Origin: Fibrella rubiginis
Lineage (GTDB): Bacteria > Bacteroidota > Bacteroidia > Cytophagales > Spirosomataceae
Length of the DNA: 64,000 nt
Direction: 5' to 3'
NCBI RefSeq assembly: GCF_017353185.1
Contig: NZ_JAFMYV010000015.1
Span: forward strand, 62,001-126,000
Part shown: piece by piece, positions 26,019-35,786 of the stretch
Layout of the letters: the number at the start of each line of letters is the position of its first letter
Position numbering within the stretch: the first letter of the stretch is position 1
Notes under the pieces: generated by a model
What the model was told of the DNA's origin: nothing
The model's database searches: none
The model's input: the letters and a program-made list of their open reading frames with translations, nothing else
Program-made: the position numbers and the translations under genes

Positions 26019-27053
26019 ATGGCCCGCCCTGTTCTTGTGCTCAAATTTGGTACTGCCTCTATTACCAAGCCTACTGGTGAACTTCACGAACCAGTGCTGG
26101 TTGACATTGCCCGGCAGGTGGCGGCCCTGCGTGACCGGTATAACGTGGTGCTTGTCTCATCGGGAGCGGTGGGGGCGGGGCGGGGCACCATCCGCGATTA
26201 TCGGGGCGAAATCAGTCAGCGAAAAGCGGCGGCGGCGGTGGGTAATCTGCTGTTACTCAATGTGTATAGCCGTTTTTTTGGCGTGTATGGCGTCACCATC
26301 GCGCAGAGCCTGTGCGAACGCCATCACTTTGCCAACCGCGACCAGTTTCTGCAACTGAAAGACACCTACGAAGAGCTTTGGGCCAACGGCATCATCCCTA
26401 TTGTGAATGAAAACGACGTGGTGAGTAACCGCGAACTGAAGTTTTCGGACAATGACGAGCTGGCCACGCTGCTGGCGGTGGGTTTTGGGGCCGAGGTGCT
26501 CATGCTCTGCACGTCTGTTGGTGGCCTGCTCGACCCCGACGGCAACCTGATCCGCTACGTACCCCGCCTGACCGAGGCCGTTTTTGCCGTAGTCCGCACC
26601 GACAAATCGTCGATGGGGTTAGGGGGGATGGCGTCTAAACTGACCTTCGCCAAACTGGCTACCCGTATGGGTATCCGGGTAGTCATTTTCGGCCTTGCCG
26701 AACCAGATAGTATTCGCAAAGCCCTTGATGGTGAGGTGGGTACGCAGATTGAACCGCAGCCCATCACGATGTCGGCGCGAAGCCGGTGGCTGGGCAGTGG
26801 TAGTCTGGTGGTGGGGCGTGTGCGGGTGGATGCGGGCGCAGCAGCGGCCCTGTTGCGACGGAGTAGCCTGCTGGCCGTAGGGGTGGCCGAAATCTTAGGC
26901 GAATTTTCGGCGGGCGAGGTCTTCGAGATTGTCGACGAAACCGACATAGCGGTGGCGGTGGCGCGGGCTAAACTGTCGTCGTTTGATCTGAGCGCACTGA
27001 GCAGTCGACAAAACGTGGAGGTCGCCAACGCCAACGATATTGTACTTTTGTGA
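26019..27053 (+). CDS. proB: Glutamate 5-kinase
   Basis: ProB phosphorylates glutamate in the first step of proline synthesis. The 344-residue product has the amino-acid-kinase domain (VLKFGTASIT, VSSGAVGAGRG, IPIVNENDVV, KFSDNDELATLLAV, GLGGMASKL) and a C-terminal PUA domain starting about residue 260 (GSLVVGRVRVDAGAAAALL). It overlaps or abuts proA, so the two are coupled. Confidence 0.95.
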   Translation: MARPVLVLKFGTASITKPTGELHEPVLVDIARQVAALRDRYNVVLVSSGAVGAGRGTIRDYRGEISQRKAAAAVGNLLLLNVYSRFFGVYGVTIAQSLCERHHFANRDQFLQLKDTYEELWANGIIPIVNENDVVSNRELKFSDNDELATLLAVGFGAEVLMLCTSVGGLLDPDGNLIRYVPRLTEAVFAVVRTDKSSMGLGGMASKLTFAKLATRMGIRVVIFGLAEPDSIRKALDGEVGTQIEPQPITMSARSRWLGSGSLVVGRVRVDAGAAAALLRRSSLLAVGVAEILGEFSAGEVFEIVDETDIAVAVARAKLSSFDLSALSSRQNVEVANANDIVLL

Positions 27054-27055
27054 GT

Positions 27056-28315
27056 ATGACGCCCATTACGCCCCTCCTGCAAGCTACCAAACAAGCTGCC
27101 GCCGCCGTTCGCCGACTGAATAACGACCAGAAAACGGCCCTGCTGAATCGCCTCGCTGATTTACTTTCGGCAGGAAGCGACGCGGTGCTGGCGGCGAACC
27201 AAATGGACCTGGATCAGATACCTGCCGATTCGGGCCATGTCGACCCGAAAAAGGACCGGTTGCGCCTGACGCCTGCCCGCGTGGCTGACCTGGCCAACAG
27301 CCTGCGGCAAGTGGCGGTGCTGCCCGACCCGGCGGGGGTGTTGCTGTTACAACGTGAGATCGAGCCGGGCCTGACGCTGAAAAAACTGGCTGTGCCACTG
27401 GGCGTGGTAGGGGTAATCTACGAATCGAGACCCAACGTTACGGTCGATGTGGCCGCGCTCTGTTTGCGGTCGGGAAATGCGTGTGTGCTTAAAGGCGGTA
27501 AAGAAGCTGACCACTCGAACAGGGCATTAGTAGGCCTGATTCAGCAGGTGCTGGCCGAATTTGACGTGCCCAAGCAGGCGGTGATGTTGCTGCCACCCGA
27601 CCGCGCTGTAGTGAATGAACTCCTGACGGCCACCCGCTACGTTGATATACTGATTCCGCGCGGGTCGGAGTCCTTAATTCAGTACGTGCGCACTCATTCG
27701 CTGATTCCAACCATCGAAACCGGCGCGGGTGTTTGCCATACGTACGTGGAAAGCTCGGCAGACCTGGACATGGCCGCTCGGATTGTGGTCAACGCCAAAG
27801 TGTCGCGCCCAGCGGTTTGTAATTCACTCGATTGTGTACTGGTGGATGCGGCTGTAGCGGACGATTTCCTGCCCAAATTAATCCCCGACTTCACTCAGTG
27901 GAACGTTGAGGTGTATGCCGACGAAACGGCGTTCGGTGTTTTGCAGCGAGCCGGATACGCCCGTCTGTTTCCCGCTGAACCCGCCGATTTTGGGCGCGAA
28001 TTTCTGGATTACAAATGTGCCGTTAAGGTCGTAAATGGCCTTGACGAAGCCCTGTCGCATATTCAGGCCTATTCGTCGAAACATTCCGAAGCCATCGTTT
28101 CGGCCAACCCTGCGTTGATCGGGCAGTTTTTGAACGAGGTTGATGCCGCTGCCGTCTATGCCAATGCCTCGACTCGCTTCACCGACGGCGGCTGTTTTGG
28201 GTTGGGTGCTGAAATCGGTATTTCCACCCAAAAACTCCACGCCCGCGGCCCGTTTGCGCTCGAAAAACTGGTCACGGAAAAATGGGTAGTGGAAGGGAAT
28301 GGGCAAGTGAGGTGA
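27056..28315 (+). CDS. proA: Gamma-glutamyl phosphate reductase
   Basis: ProA reduces glutamyl-5-phosphate to the semialdehyde. The product of about 419 residues has the dehydrogenase fold with VIYESRPNVTVDVAALCL, LKGGKEADHSNRAL, LIPRGSESLIQYV and the active-site Cys region SRPAVCNSLDCVLV. ATG 27056 lies 2 bp after the proB stop. A GTG two codons earlier would overlap proB and is also possible. The stop lies inside the left arm of a hairpin. Confidence 0.95.
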   Translation: MTPITPLLQATKQAAAAVRRLNNDQKTALLNRLADLLSAGSDAVLAANQMDLDQIPADSGHVDPKKDRLRLTPARVADLANSLRQVAVLPDPAGVLLLQREIEPGLTLKKLAVPLGVVGVIYESRPNVTVDVAALCLRSGNACVLKGGKEADHSNRALVGLIQQVLAEFDVPKQAVMLLPPDRAVVNELLTATRYVDILIPRGSESLIQYVRTHSLIPTIETGAGVCHTYVESSADLDMAARIVVNAKVSRPAVCNSLDCVLVDAAVADDFLPKLIPDFTQWNVEVYADETAFGVLQRAGYARLFPAEPADFGREFLDYKCAVKVVNGLDEALSHIQAYSSKHSEAIVSANPALIGQFLNEVDAAAVYANASTRFTDGGCFGLGAEIGISTQKLHARGPFALEKLVTEKWVVEGNGQVR

Positions 28316-28420
28316 TTTACGAATTACGAGGTACGAATTACGATTGTTGCTGACGCCAAAGTAGGATCGCTCTGGCGAAAGCAACAATCGTAATTCGTAC
28401 CTCGTAATTCGTAAATCACT
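28311..28420. repeat. Gene-border hairpin, TTACGAATTACG words + GTTGCTGACGC core
   Basis: Arms 28311-28357 and 28374-28420 (47 bp) pair with three mismatches around 16 bases. The outer part repeats GATTTACGAATTACGA-like words. Stop codons of both converging genes (proA and the T9SS protein) lie inside the arms. It shares both words and core with the hairpin at 52440-52575. Confidence 0.95.
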
Positions 28421-31400
28421 CCACTAACAACCGCCCTTCCACCGCGCCTTTGGGGGTGATGATGCGGTAGACGTAGAGGCCTTTGGTTAGCGATTGCAGG
28501 CTTACGTCGGCCTGTTGCTGGAAGGGGCGGCGGAGGCGTTCGCGGCCAAGTACATCATACAAAATCACGTCGTGGGGGCCGGTCAGGCTGGTTTCTACCC
28601 GCACGGTTTCGCTCGCCGGATTGGGCAACAGCGTTACAACCGGGCCTTTGCTGGGGTCAACGGCCAGCAGGGGAATGACCGTGATGGTTTGCTTTCCCGA
28701 CACCGTGCCAATGCCACATCCGTTGGCTACTGTCGCTATGGCGTAGGTGGTAGTTTGGTCCGGTTTCACGGTCAACTCGTCGGTAGTGGCGCTGGCCGTG
28801 CCCGACGTGCCGTTGGTAAGTGTGTATTGAAACGGAGCTGTGCCCGTGAAGGTGAGCCGAAGGCGGGCTGTGCTGGTTTGCAGAATGCTCGAATCGCCCA
28901 CCGCCGCCAGGGTAGCCGTGGGTTTTACGTTGATGGCGAAGGCTGATCCGGGCGTGGTCTCTACCCGTTCGGCGGTGTTGCCCACCAGCCGCAGCCGGTA
29001 GCCACTGCCCGCGCTCTGGGTTTCGGCAATGGAAAACGAGAGGGGACTCTGGCTACCCGTTCCTACCGTCAGCGGGGCCGAAAAGTTGCCCGTGGCATCG
29101 GAGAGCTGCACCACATAGCCCGTTGACCCGTTGAACGAACCACCCTGCACAGCAGACAGCGACCCCGTTTGCCCGGCACAAACAGCCGATGTGGTAAAAC
29201 CCGAAATAGCCAGGGTAGGAATGACCACTACCCGCACACTACCTGTGGCGGTGCCGTTGCCACACACGTTGCTGAGGCTGGTAAGCGAATAGGAAGTCCC
29301 CTTAGTAAGTGCCACCGACCGCACAACGGGGCTGGTTGTCGCGGTGCGCAGGCTGTCGCCATTGAGGCTATACGCCCACGGACCGGAACCACCAAACGCA
29401 ATAGTCAGGCTGGCGGGCTGACCAAAAACAACCTCGGCAGGGCCATTAAGCTGAGCGACGGGTAAGGTCAGCACCGAAAACGCGGCGGAGGTGTCGGCGG
29501 TGGCGATGTTGTTGTTGCGCAACACCCGAATCAGATAGCCCTTCCCCGCCGACTGACTAGCCGGAATGGTTACTGATGCCGCCGTTGCCGTGACGGTGGT
29601 GAGGGTCTGCGGAGCCGCGAATGACCCGACGGCATCGGAGAGTTGAACGCTGTAATTATTAGCGCCACTGGTGCCTTTCGAGATCTGAAAACTAATGCCT
29701 ACTGTTGCCCCGGCGCATACCTCAGTCCGGTTGGTAGCCAGCGCTGACACCTGACCCACAGGCACGGCGAGGTCGGCCTCCCACACGCCCCGGCCCTGCG
29801 TGGCGGCTTTCACTTTGCCCCCGGTATAGTCGAGGCGCAGGTCATAAACGGGGGCGTTGGGCAAAGCCGTGCCGTGCCGAATCCACTGCGACATACCGTT
29901 GTCTTTGTAGTAAACTCCTTGATCCAGTGCTACATACAGCCCGTCGTCGGTGCCTTCCTGATAGGCCATTGCGTTGCTGGCAAGGCGGGGGAGGTTGGCA
30001 TTTACTTTGGTCCAGGTATGCCCACCATCGGCCGACTTCATGATGTAGTAATAAAAATCAGTCACGTCGTAGCGGCAGGCCCACAGCGTTTTGGCGTCGG
30101 CGGGGTGGATGACCAGGGCCGTTACATAACCGTCGAAGCCGTCGCCGAGCAGTTTCTCCCAGTTAGCACCGCCATCTGTTGAGGCATACACCCGGTAGTT
30201 ATTGACCGAATTTTTGAACTGATAGGTCCGCACGTACATCGTTTTTACGTCGGACGGTGCCACCCAAACATCCTGAATAATTTCCTTATCGTCGAAAGTG
30301 TAAACCTTTTCCCAAGTAGACGAGTAGCTGCTTTCATCTTTCCGCCAAAGGCTATTCGAGCCTAGAAACAGCGTTTTTGTGGCCTGATGGTAGTCAAGCG
30401 GGCTGAAGAAACTGGTGTTGTCCGCTGTGACGCCGCTGGGGGTAATGTAGTTCTGCAAGCCATTGGCGGTACGGAGCAGGTAACCATTTTGCGACGTTAC
30501 GTAGAACACGTTTGGGTTGGTATCGTCGATAAGGCAGCTGATGCCATCACCGCCGCCCACCTGCTGCCATTCAGTGCCGTTAAACAGTTTGGTGCCGTTA
30601 TCCTGCAAGCCAATCACCATCCGGTCTGACATGCTCGCCGATTGCGCTACGAAATAAATCTGCGATACAGCGATGTTGTTGTAGAATCGAAAGGCCGCCC
30701 CTTTCTTGCCCGTGGCTCCACTCAGCCCCCCGTCGGAGGTGACAAACAGGCGGTTGGTGCCAGGCTGAAACTCAATACTGCTCACGTCGGAGTGCACGTC
30801 GCCCGTCCGGTTGGTGGCCCAGCCATGGCGGTATTCCCAGCTTTTGCCCCCGTCGTGGCTTGACATAAGCGGGACCATACCGACGTGAATTTCGTTGGTG
30901 TCGGCGGGCGACACATTCATCGTGAGGCAATAGTATAACTGAGTGTCGTCGCGGGTTTGCTGGCTGGTGGCGAAGTTTTTACCCCTGGCTACCATCACGC
31001 GCAGGTCGTTGGTGGCGGTGTTGAGGCGGTACAGCCCCCCGTGGCGCTCGGTACCCATGGTGGTGAGCAGGTACAGAAAATCGGGTGCCGCCGCCGACAC
31101 GGCCAGTTCTACGCGACCCACCGTGCCCACCTCAACGGCATCGGGCAGAACGAGTTGCGTAAATGTCCTGCCGCCATCGGTCGAGCGCAAAACCTGATCT
31201 TTCCCCGAACCGCCTACGTAGACTACCGAAGGGTCGTTGGGTTTGAACTCCACGTCCCAGTAGTCGGCCAGCCTGTCAACGGTGGAGCTAACGGATTTTT
31301 GCCACACCTGCCCGCCATCGGTCGAGTACATGATGGCGCGTGAGCAGAGGGCAATCAGGTGCTGGTCATCGACGGGATCAATGATGATGTTGGTGGCACG

Positions 31401-32225
31401 GGGTACGCCCGCTTTGCTGCCCGTGGCGTTGGTTTCGTATTGTAGTTTGAACGACGTAAATGCCCAGTTCGCCCCACCATTGGTCGATTTAAACACGCCG
31501 TAGCCACTGGCCCCAACATCGTTGGTCGAAGTGCCGAAGTAGTTGCCCGTCGCGTAGATCGTCTGTGGGTTTTTGGACGAAACGGCTATGTCGGTCAACA
31601 CCATGTTTTTGCCCTCGTCGAAGAGGGGCGTCCAGGTCTGCCCCGCGTCAGTGGTGCGCCAGATTCCCCCGGCATTGCTGCCGCCCCGGCCTGTGGCAAT
31701 GGTGTAGATCGTGTTGGCGTCGGTGGGGTGGAAGGCCACGGCCCCCAGCCGCCCCACGTTATAGCCGTAGAGGTAGTTGCTGTTGTTGCCGGTGGCCGTG
31801 GTTTGGGTCAAAAATGGCCCTAGCTCTTTCCAGCGGGGGTTGGCACGCCGGGCATTAGCCGGTTGTACGGCCTGTGCTACCGGCTGACTTTTAGCAAAAC
31901 GAGCCAGTTCCTGCGGTTCGCGGGCGGGGTCGAAACGACCGTCGGGACCCAGATGTCGGAGCATCCACTGCTCCCAGCGATAGAACTTGGCCTCGTCTTC
32001 ATTCTCCTCAAATTCTGGTTCGGGCAGTCCTTTGCGTAATGCTCTACGAATAGCTTTTTCCTGGGCTTTTTCTTCTGCCGCATGCTCTTTCTCGAACGCT
32101 TTTTTAACGTCGACGTACCGCACGTTGGGGTCGGTCATCAAGAGTTGATAGGGCCTTTTCTGGGCCTGTGCATTCGCCGCACAGGCCATGCTGATCAGCA
32201 GCCAAAACAGTATACGATTCTTCAT
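28416..32225 (-). CDS. T9SS-exported sortilin/BNR-repeat protein
   Basis: The protein of about 1269 residues has a signal peptide (residues 1 to about 22, ending NAQAQ), a charged helical stretch, then a long propeller region with repeated BNR/Asp-box motifs such as IWRTTDAGQTWTPL, VFKSTNGGANWAF and MKSADGGHTWTKV. Beta-sandwich modules follow. The C-terminus is a type A sorting domain (LLPNPASETVRVE, YDVLGRERL, LTKGLYVYRI), so export by the type IX system is expected. ATG 32225 places the signal peptide at the start; the substrate of the propeller is unknown. Confidence 0.88.
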   Translation of the reverse strand: MKNRILFWLLISMACAANAQAQKRPYQLLMTDPNVRYVDVKKAFEKEHAAEEKAQEKAIRRALRKGLPEPEFEENEDEAKFYRWEQWMLRHLGPDGRFDPAREPQELARFAKSQPVAQAVQPANARRANPRWKELGPFLTQTTATGNNSNYLYGYNVGRLGAVAFHPTDANTIYTIATGRGGSNAGGIWRTTDAGQTWTPLFDEGKNMVLTDIAVSSKNPQTIYATGNYFGTSTNDVGASGYGVFKSTNGGANWAFTSFKLQYETNATGSKAGVPRATNIIIDPVDDQHLIALCSRAIMYSTDGGQVWQKSVSSTVDRLADYWDVEFKPNDPSVVYVGGSGKDQVLRSTDGGRTFTQLVLPDAVEVGTVGRVELAVSAAAPDFLYLLTTMGTERHGGLYRLNTATNDLRVMVARGKNFATSQQTRDDTQLYYCLTMNVSPADTNEIHVGMVPLMSSHDGGKSWEYRHGWATNRTGDVHSDVSSIEFQPGTNRLFVTSDGGLSGATGKKGAAFRFYNNIAVSQIYFVAQSASMSDRMVIGLQDNGTKLFNGTEWQQVGGGDGISCLIDDTNPNVFYVTSQNGYLLRTANGLQNYITPSGVTADNTSFFSPLDYHQATKTLFLGSNSLWRKDESSYSSTWEKVYTFDDKEIIQDVWVAPSDVKTMYVRTYQFKNSVNNYRVYASTDGGANWEKLLGDGFDGYVTALVIHPADAKTLWACRYDVTDFYYYIMKSADGGHTWTKVNANLPRLASNAMAYQEGTDDGLYVALDQGVYYKDNGMSQWIRHGTALPNAPVYDLRLDYTGGKVKAATQGRGVWEADLAVPVGQVSALATNRTEVCAGATVGISFQISKGTSGANNYSVQLSDAVGSFAAPQTLTTVTATAASVTIPASQSAGKGYLIRVLRNNNIATADTSAAFSVLTLPVAQLNGPAEVVFGQPASLTIAFGGSGPWAYSLNGDSLRTATTSPVVRSVALTKGTSYSLTSLSNVCGNGTATGSVRVVVIPTLAISGFTTSAVCAGQTGSLSAVQGGSFNGSTGYVVQLSDATGNFSAPLTVGTGSQSPLSFSIAETQSAGSGYRLRLVGNTAERVETTPGSAFAINVKPTATLAAVGDSSILQTSTARLRLTFTGTAPFQYTLTNGTSGTASATTDELTVKPDQTTTYAIATVANGCGIGTVSGKQTITVIPLLAVDPSKGPVVTLLPNPASETVRVETSLTGPHDVILYDVLGRERLRRPFQQQADVSLQSLTKGLYVYRIITPKGAVEGRLLVE

Positions 32226-32530
32226 AGGGTTGATGGGAGAGGTCAGGGTGTGGGCAGGCAATGTAACCCATTTTAGTTGGCAACTAAATCAAATTGATTA
32301 ACCGTAATGGGCGCTGACAGCAATCATCCACTGTATGCGCAACTGCCGGAGTACACGCCCATATATACGAAATAGTTCATAAAGTAAACATAAATTATGC
32401 AGACAAGACAGCAGATGTATCGCCCGGTTTTTAGTGAAAAATAAAATTTACAGTACTTTTCTTAGTTATTTTATGTAAATAGTCGGGCTTATGCTCGGTT
32501 AATACTTAACTATAAAACTCTAATGCACCT
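32226..32530. other. Divergent regulatory gap before the SusC locus
   Basis: This 305-bp stretch between divergent genes is AT-rich from 32370 to 32525. TACTTTTC near 32453 is one base off the TAnnTTTG box and could drive susC, which would leave a leader of about 70 bases. I see no sigma/anti-sigma genes nearby. Confidence 0.4.
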
Positions 32531-35500
32531 ATGAAAAATCTACCTCAAGTTACTACTTGCTGTGGATTGTCAATCAATGGGAGAGGACGACCTCTGCTTC
32601 ATTGGTTGGCACTTCTGGTTTTTGCTGTCGTATGTACACTGCCGCTATCGGCAAGGCCGGTTGATATCACCATCAAAGGCAGAGTAACGGATGAATCGGG
32701 GGCTACACTGCCTGGTGTCAGCGTGGTGGAAAAGGGCACAACCAACGGTGCCAACACCAATGGCGACGGGCAGTTTACGATCAACGTGCGGAGTACCAGA
32801 TCAATACTGGTATTTTCGTTCGTTGGCTACAAAGCACAGGAGGTGACTGTGGGCACCGAAACAACCCTCAATGTGTCGCTGCAACCCGGCACCGCCACGC
32901 TCGACGAAGTGATTGTGGTGGCGTATGGCACGCAGAAAAAAGCGACGTTGACGGGAGCCGTAGCGGCGGTGCAAGGCGACAAGCTGATTAAATCGCCCGC
33001 CGTAGACATGACCAATTCGCTGGCGGGCCGCCTGCCGGGTTTGGTGGTGATTCAGCAGAGCGGCGAACCGGGCAATGACGGTGCCTTGCTCCGCATTCGG
33101 GGTACCAATACGCTGGGCAACAGCAGCCCGCTGGTGGTGATCGACGGTATTCCGGATCGCGATGGCGGGTTAGGGCGTTTGTCGCCGCGCGACATCGAGA
33201 GCATTTCGGTGCTGAAAGACGCCTCGGCGGCCATTTATGGGGCGCGGGCAGCCAACGGGGCCATCCTGATTACGACCAAACGGGGCAAGACCGGCAAGCC
33301 CACCATTTCCTACGACTTCAATCAGGGTTTTGCGCAGCCAACGCGGGTGCCCCAAATGGCCAATGCGTTTGAGTATGCCAACATCATGAATGAACTGCCG
33401 ATCTATAAAACCATTCCGTCGGGCGAGTGGGCAGCGGCCTGGAAGAGCATTCAAACCACTGGTGCCTACACGTCGCCCACGCCGGGTGTTAGTCCGCTGA
33501 GTGCCAACTACAGCCCGGAAGCCGTTAAAAAGTTTGCCGACGGTTCAGACCCCTGGCGCTACCCAAACACCGACTGGTTTGGCGATGCGTTTAAAACGTG
33601 GTCGCCCCAGTCGCGCCATAATCTGCAACTGCTGGGCGGAACCGACAACGTCAAGTACATGGCCTCGCTGGGCTACGTGAACCAGGATGGCTATTACAAG
33701 AACTCGGCAACCAGTTACCAGCAGTACAATTTTCGGATGAATCTGGACGCCAAAATCACGCCCTACATCAGTGCCAATCTGGGTATTATGGCCCGGCGTG
33801 AAACGCGGCGTTACCCCACCGAAAGTGCCGGTGCTATTTTCCGGATGCTGATGCGCGGGCGGCCTACCGAGCCGGAAGTATGGCCCAATGGCCTGCCCGG
33901 CCCCGATATTGAAAACGGACAGAACCCGTACGTGATCACCACCAACGCCACGGGCTACACGGACAACCCAACGGATTACCTACAAACGAACGCCAGCATC
34001 GACATCACGAACCCGTGGGTGAAAGGGCTGAGGTTGACGCTGTCGGGTGCCGTTGACAGAACCAGCACCACCACCAAAACCTGGCAAACGCCCTGGTCGC
34101 TGTATTACTGGGACAAGAAAACCTTTGAAGCCGACGGCGTGACGCCCAAGCTGGAAGGGGCCATCCGGTCGAACTTCAAAGACCCGCGTCTGACGCAGAC
34201 GTATGGGTCAATTCTGAACACGAACCTGACGGCCATTCTGAACTACGACAAACAACTGCCGGGCGGTCACTCCCTGAACCTGATGGGAGGCGTGACGAAA
34301 GAAAACTTCCAGGGCGACAACTTCCTCGCTTTCCGCCGCAACTATATCTCGTCGGCGGTCGACCAGTTGTTTGCGGGTGGTTCGCTACAGCAAAATACGG
34401 GTGGTAGTGCCTATGAGCGGGCGCGCTTGGGCTATTATGGCCGGGTGCAATACAACTTCAAAGAGAAGTACCTGGCCGAAGTGCTGTTCCGCTACGATGG
34501 CTCCTACATCTTCCCGCAGGCCAAACGGTTCGGGTTCTTCCCCGGTCTGCTGCTGGGCTGGAACATCTCGAACGAGAGTTTCTTCAAGCTCCCGGCGGTC
34601 AACTACATGAAGCTCCGGGCCTCGTACGGGCAGATGGGCAACGACCAGGTGTTCTACAACAACCAGTTGCAGGAGTACGCTTACCTGCAAACGTTCGGGT
34701 TTGGGCAGTACCCCATCAACAGTGCCGTGGTGACTACGCTGAACGAGACGGTGCTGGCAAATCCCAACTTCACCTGGGAGCGGGCCAACAACTTCAACTT
34801 CGGTGTCGACGCTGGTTTGTTCAACAACCGGCTGGACCTGACGCTGGAATATTTCTACAATAAGCGCGATCAGATCCTGATTCAGAAGACGGGGTCAACG
34901 CCGGCTTCATCAGGAATTAACTCGCTGTTACCACCCGTCAACGCCGGGCGGGTTGATAACCGGGGCTTCGAGTTCACGCTGATGTACAACGGCAAGGCGG
35001 CTGGTCCGCTGCAATTCCGGGCGGGCATCAACGGTGGCTATGCGCAGAACAAGGTTGTGTTTATGGACGAAGTGCCCGGTGCCCCCGACTATCAGTTGCA
35101 GGAGGGTAAACCCATTGGTGCCTACCTCGCCTACAAATCCGCCGGGGTGTTCCGTGATGCCGCCGAGATCGATGCCAACAAGGTAGACTACAGCGGCGTA
35201 ACGTCGAAGTTGATTCCTGGCGACATGAAGTTTGAGGACGTAAACGGTGATGGAAAGATTACCGCTGACGATGCTGTTCGGCTGGACAAGAGCCTTACGC
35301 CAACCCTCAACTTCGGCGCAACGCTGGATTTGCGTTTCCGGGGTTTTGACCTGAACATCCTCTTTCAGGGGGCTACCGGTGCCGCCCTGCGCATTCAGAC
35401 CGAATCGGGTGATATTGGCAACTTCCTGAAATACAGCTACGACCACCGCTGGTCTATCGACAACCCCAGCAGCGTAGACCCCCGCCTGGCCAGTCGCGGC

Positions 35501-35773
35501 GACACATATTTCACGGGTGGCAACTTCGGCAACAACACGTATTACCTGTTCAGCAAAGACTATATCCGCCTGAAAAATCTGGAACTGGGCTACACCATTC
35601 CTGCGCGTCTGGTTCAGCGCACGGGCCTGAGCAACGTGCGGGTATACGTGAATGGCCTGAACCTGTTCACCATCGACAAAATGAAGGTTTACGATCCGGA
35701 AGCCACCGCACAGGGTGGGGTTTTCTACCCACAGTCACGCGTGATTAACACAGGTGTAAGTCTCTCATTTTAA
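32531..35773 (+). CDS. SusC/RagA-type TonB-linked outer-membrane protein
   Basis: The 1080-residue transporter has an export signal (hydrophobic about 25-42), a carboxypeptidase-regulatory-like domain (IKGRVTDESGATLPGVSV), and the SusC signature DEVIVVAYGTQKKATLTGAV. A plug domain (RIRGTNTLGNSSPLVVIDGIP, SISVLKDASAAIYGARAANG) and a beta-barrel ending in Phe (VINTGVSLSF) follow. With the SusD lipoprotein it imports large ligands across the outer membrane using TonB. No glycoside hydrolase follows; instead there are FG-GAP proteins and a PAP2-type enzyme, so the ligand may not be a simple glycan. Confidence 0.95.
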   Translation: MKNLPQVTTCCGLSINGRGRPLLHWLALLVFAVVCTLPLSARPVDITIKGRVTDESGATLPGVSVVEKGTTNGANTNGDGQFTINVRSTRSILVFSFVGYKAQEVTVGTETTLNVSLQPGTATLDEVIVVAYGTQKKATLTGAVAAVQGDKLIKSPAVDMTNSLAGRLPGLVVIQQSGEPGNDGALLRIRGTNTLGNSSPLVVIDGIPDRDGGLGRLSPRDIESISVLKDASAAIYGARAANGAILITTKRGKTGKPTISYDFNQGFAQPTRVPQMANAFEYANIMNELPIYKTIPSGEWAAAWKSIQTTGAYTSPTPGVSPLSANYSPEAVKKFADGSDPWRYPNTDWFGDAFKTWSPQSRHNLQLLGGTDNVKYMASLGYVNQDGYYKNSATSYQQYNFRMNLDAKITPYISANLGIMARRETRRYPTESAGAIFRMLMRGRPTEPEVWPNGLPGPDIENGQNPYVITTNATGYTDNPTDYLQTNASIDITNPWVKGLRLTLSGAVDRTSTTTKTWQTPWSLYYWDKKTFEADGVTPKLEGAIRSNFKDPRLTQTYGSILNTNLTAILNYDKQLPGGHSLNLMGGVTKENFQGDNFLAFRRNYISSAVDQLFAGGSLQQNTGGSAYERARLGYYGRVQYNFKEKYLAEVLFRYDGSYIFPQAKRFGFFPGLLLGWNISNESFFKLPAVNYMKLRASYGQMGNDQVFYNNQLQEYAYLQTFGFGQYPINSAVVTTLNETVLANPNFTWERANNFNFGVDAGLFNNRLDLTLEYFYNKRDQILIQKTGSTPASSGINSLLPPVNAGRVDNRGFEFTLMYNGKAAGPLQFRAGINGGYAQNKVVFMDEVPGAPDYQLQEGKPIGAYLAYKSAGVFRDAAEIDANKVDYSGVTSKLIPGDMKFEDVNGDGKITADDAVRLDKSLTPTLNFGATLDLRFRGFDLNILFQGATGAALRIQTESGDIGNFLKYSYDHRWSIDNPSSVDPRLASRGDTYFTGGNFGNNTYYLFSKDYIRLKNLELGYTIPARLVQRTGLSNVRVYVNGLNLFTIDKMKVYDPEATAQGGVFYPQSRVINTGVSLSF

Positions 35774-35786
35774 ACAACATACAGAT

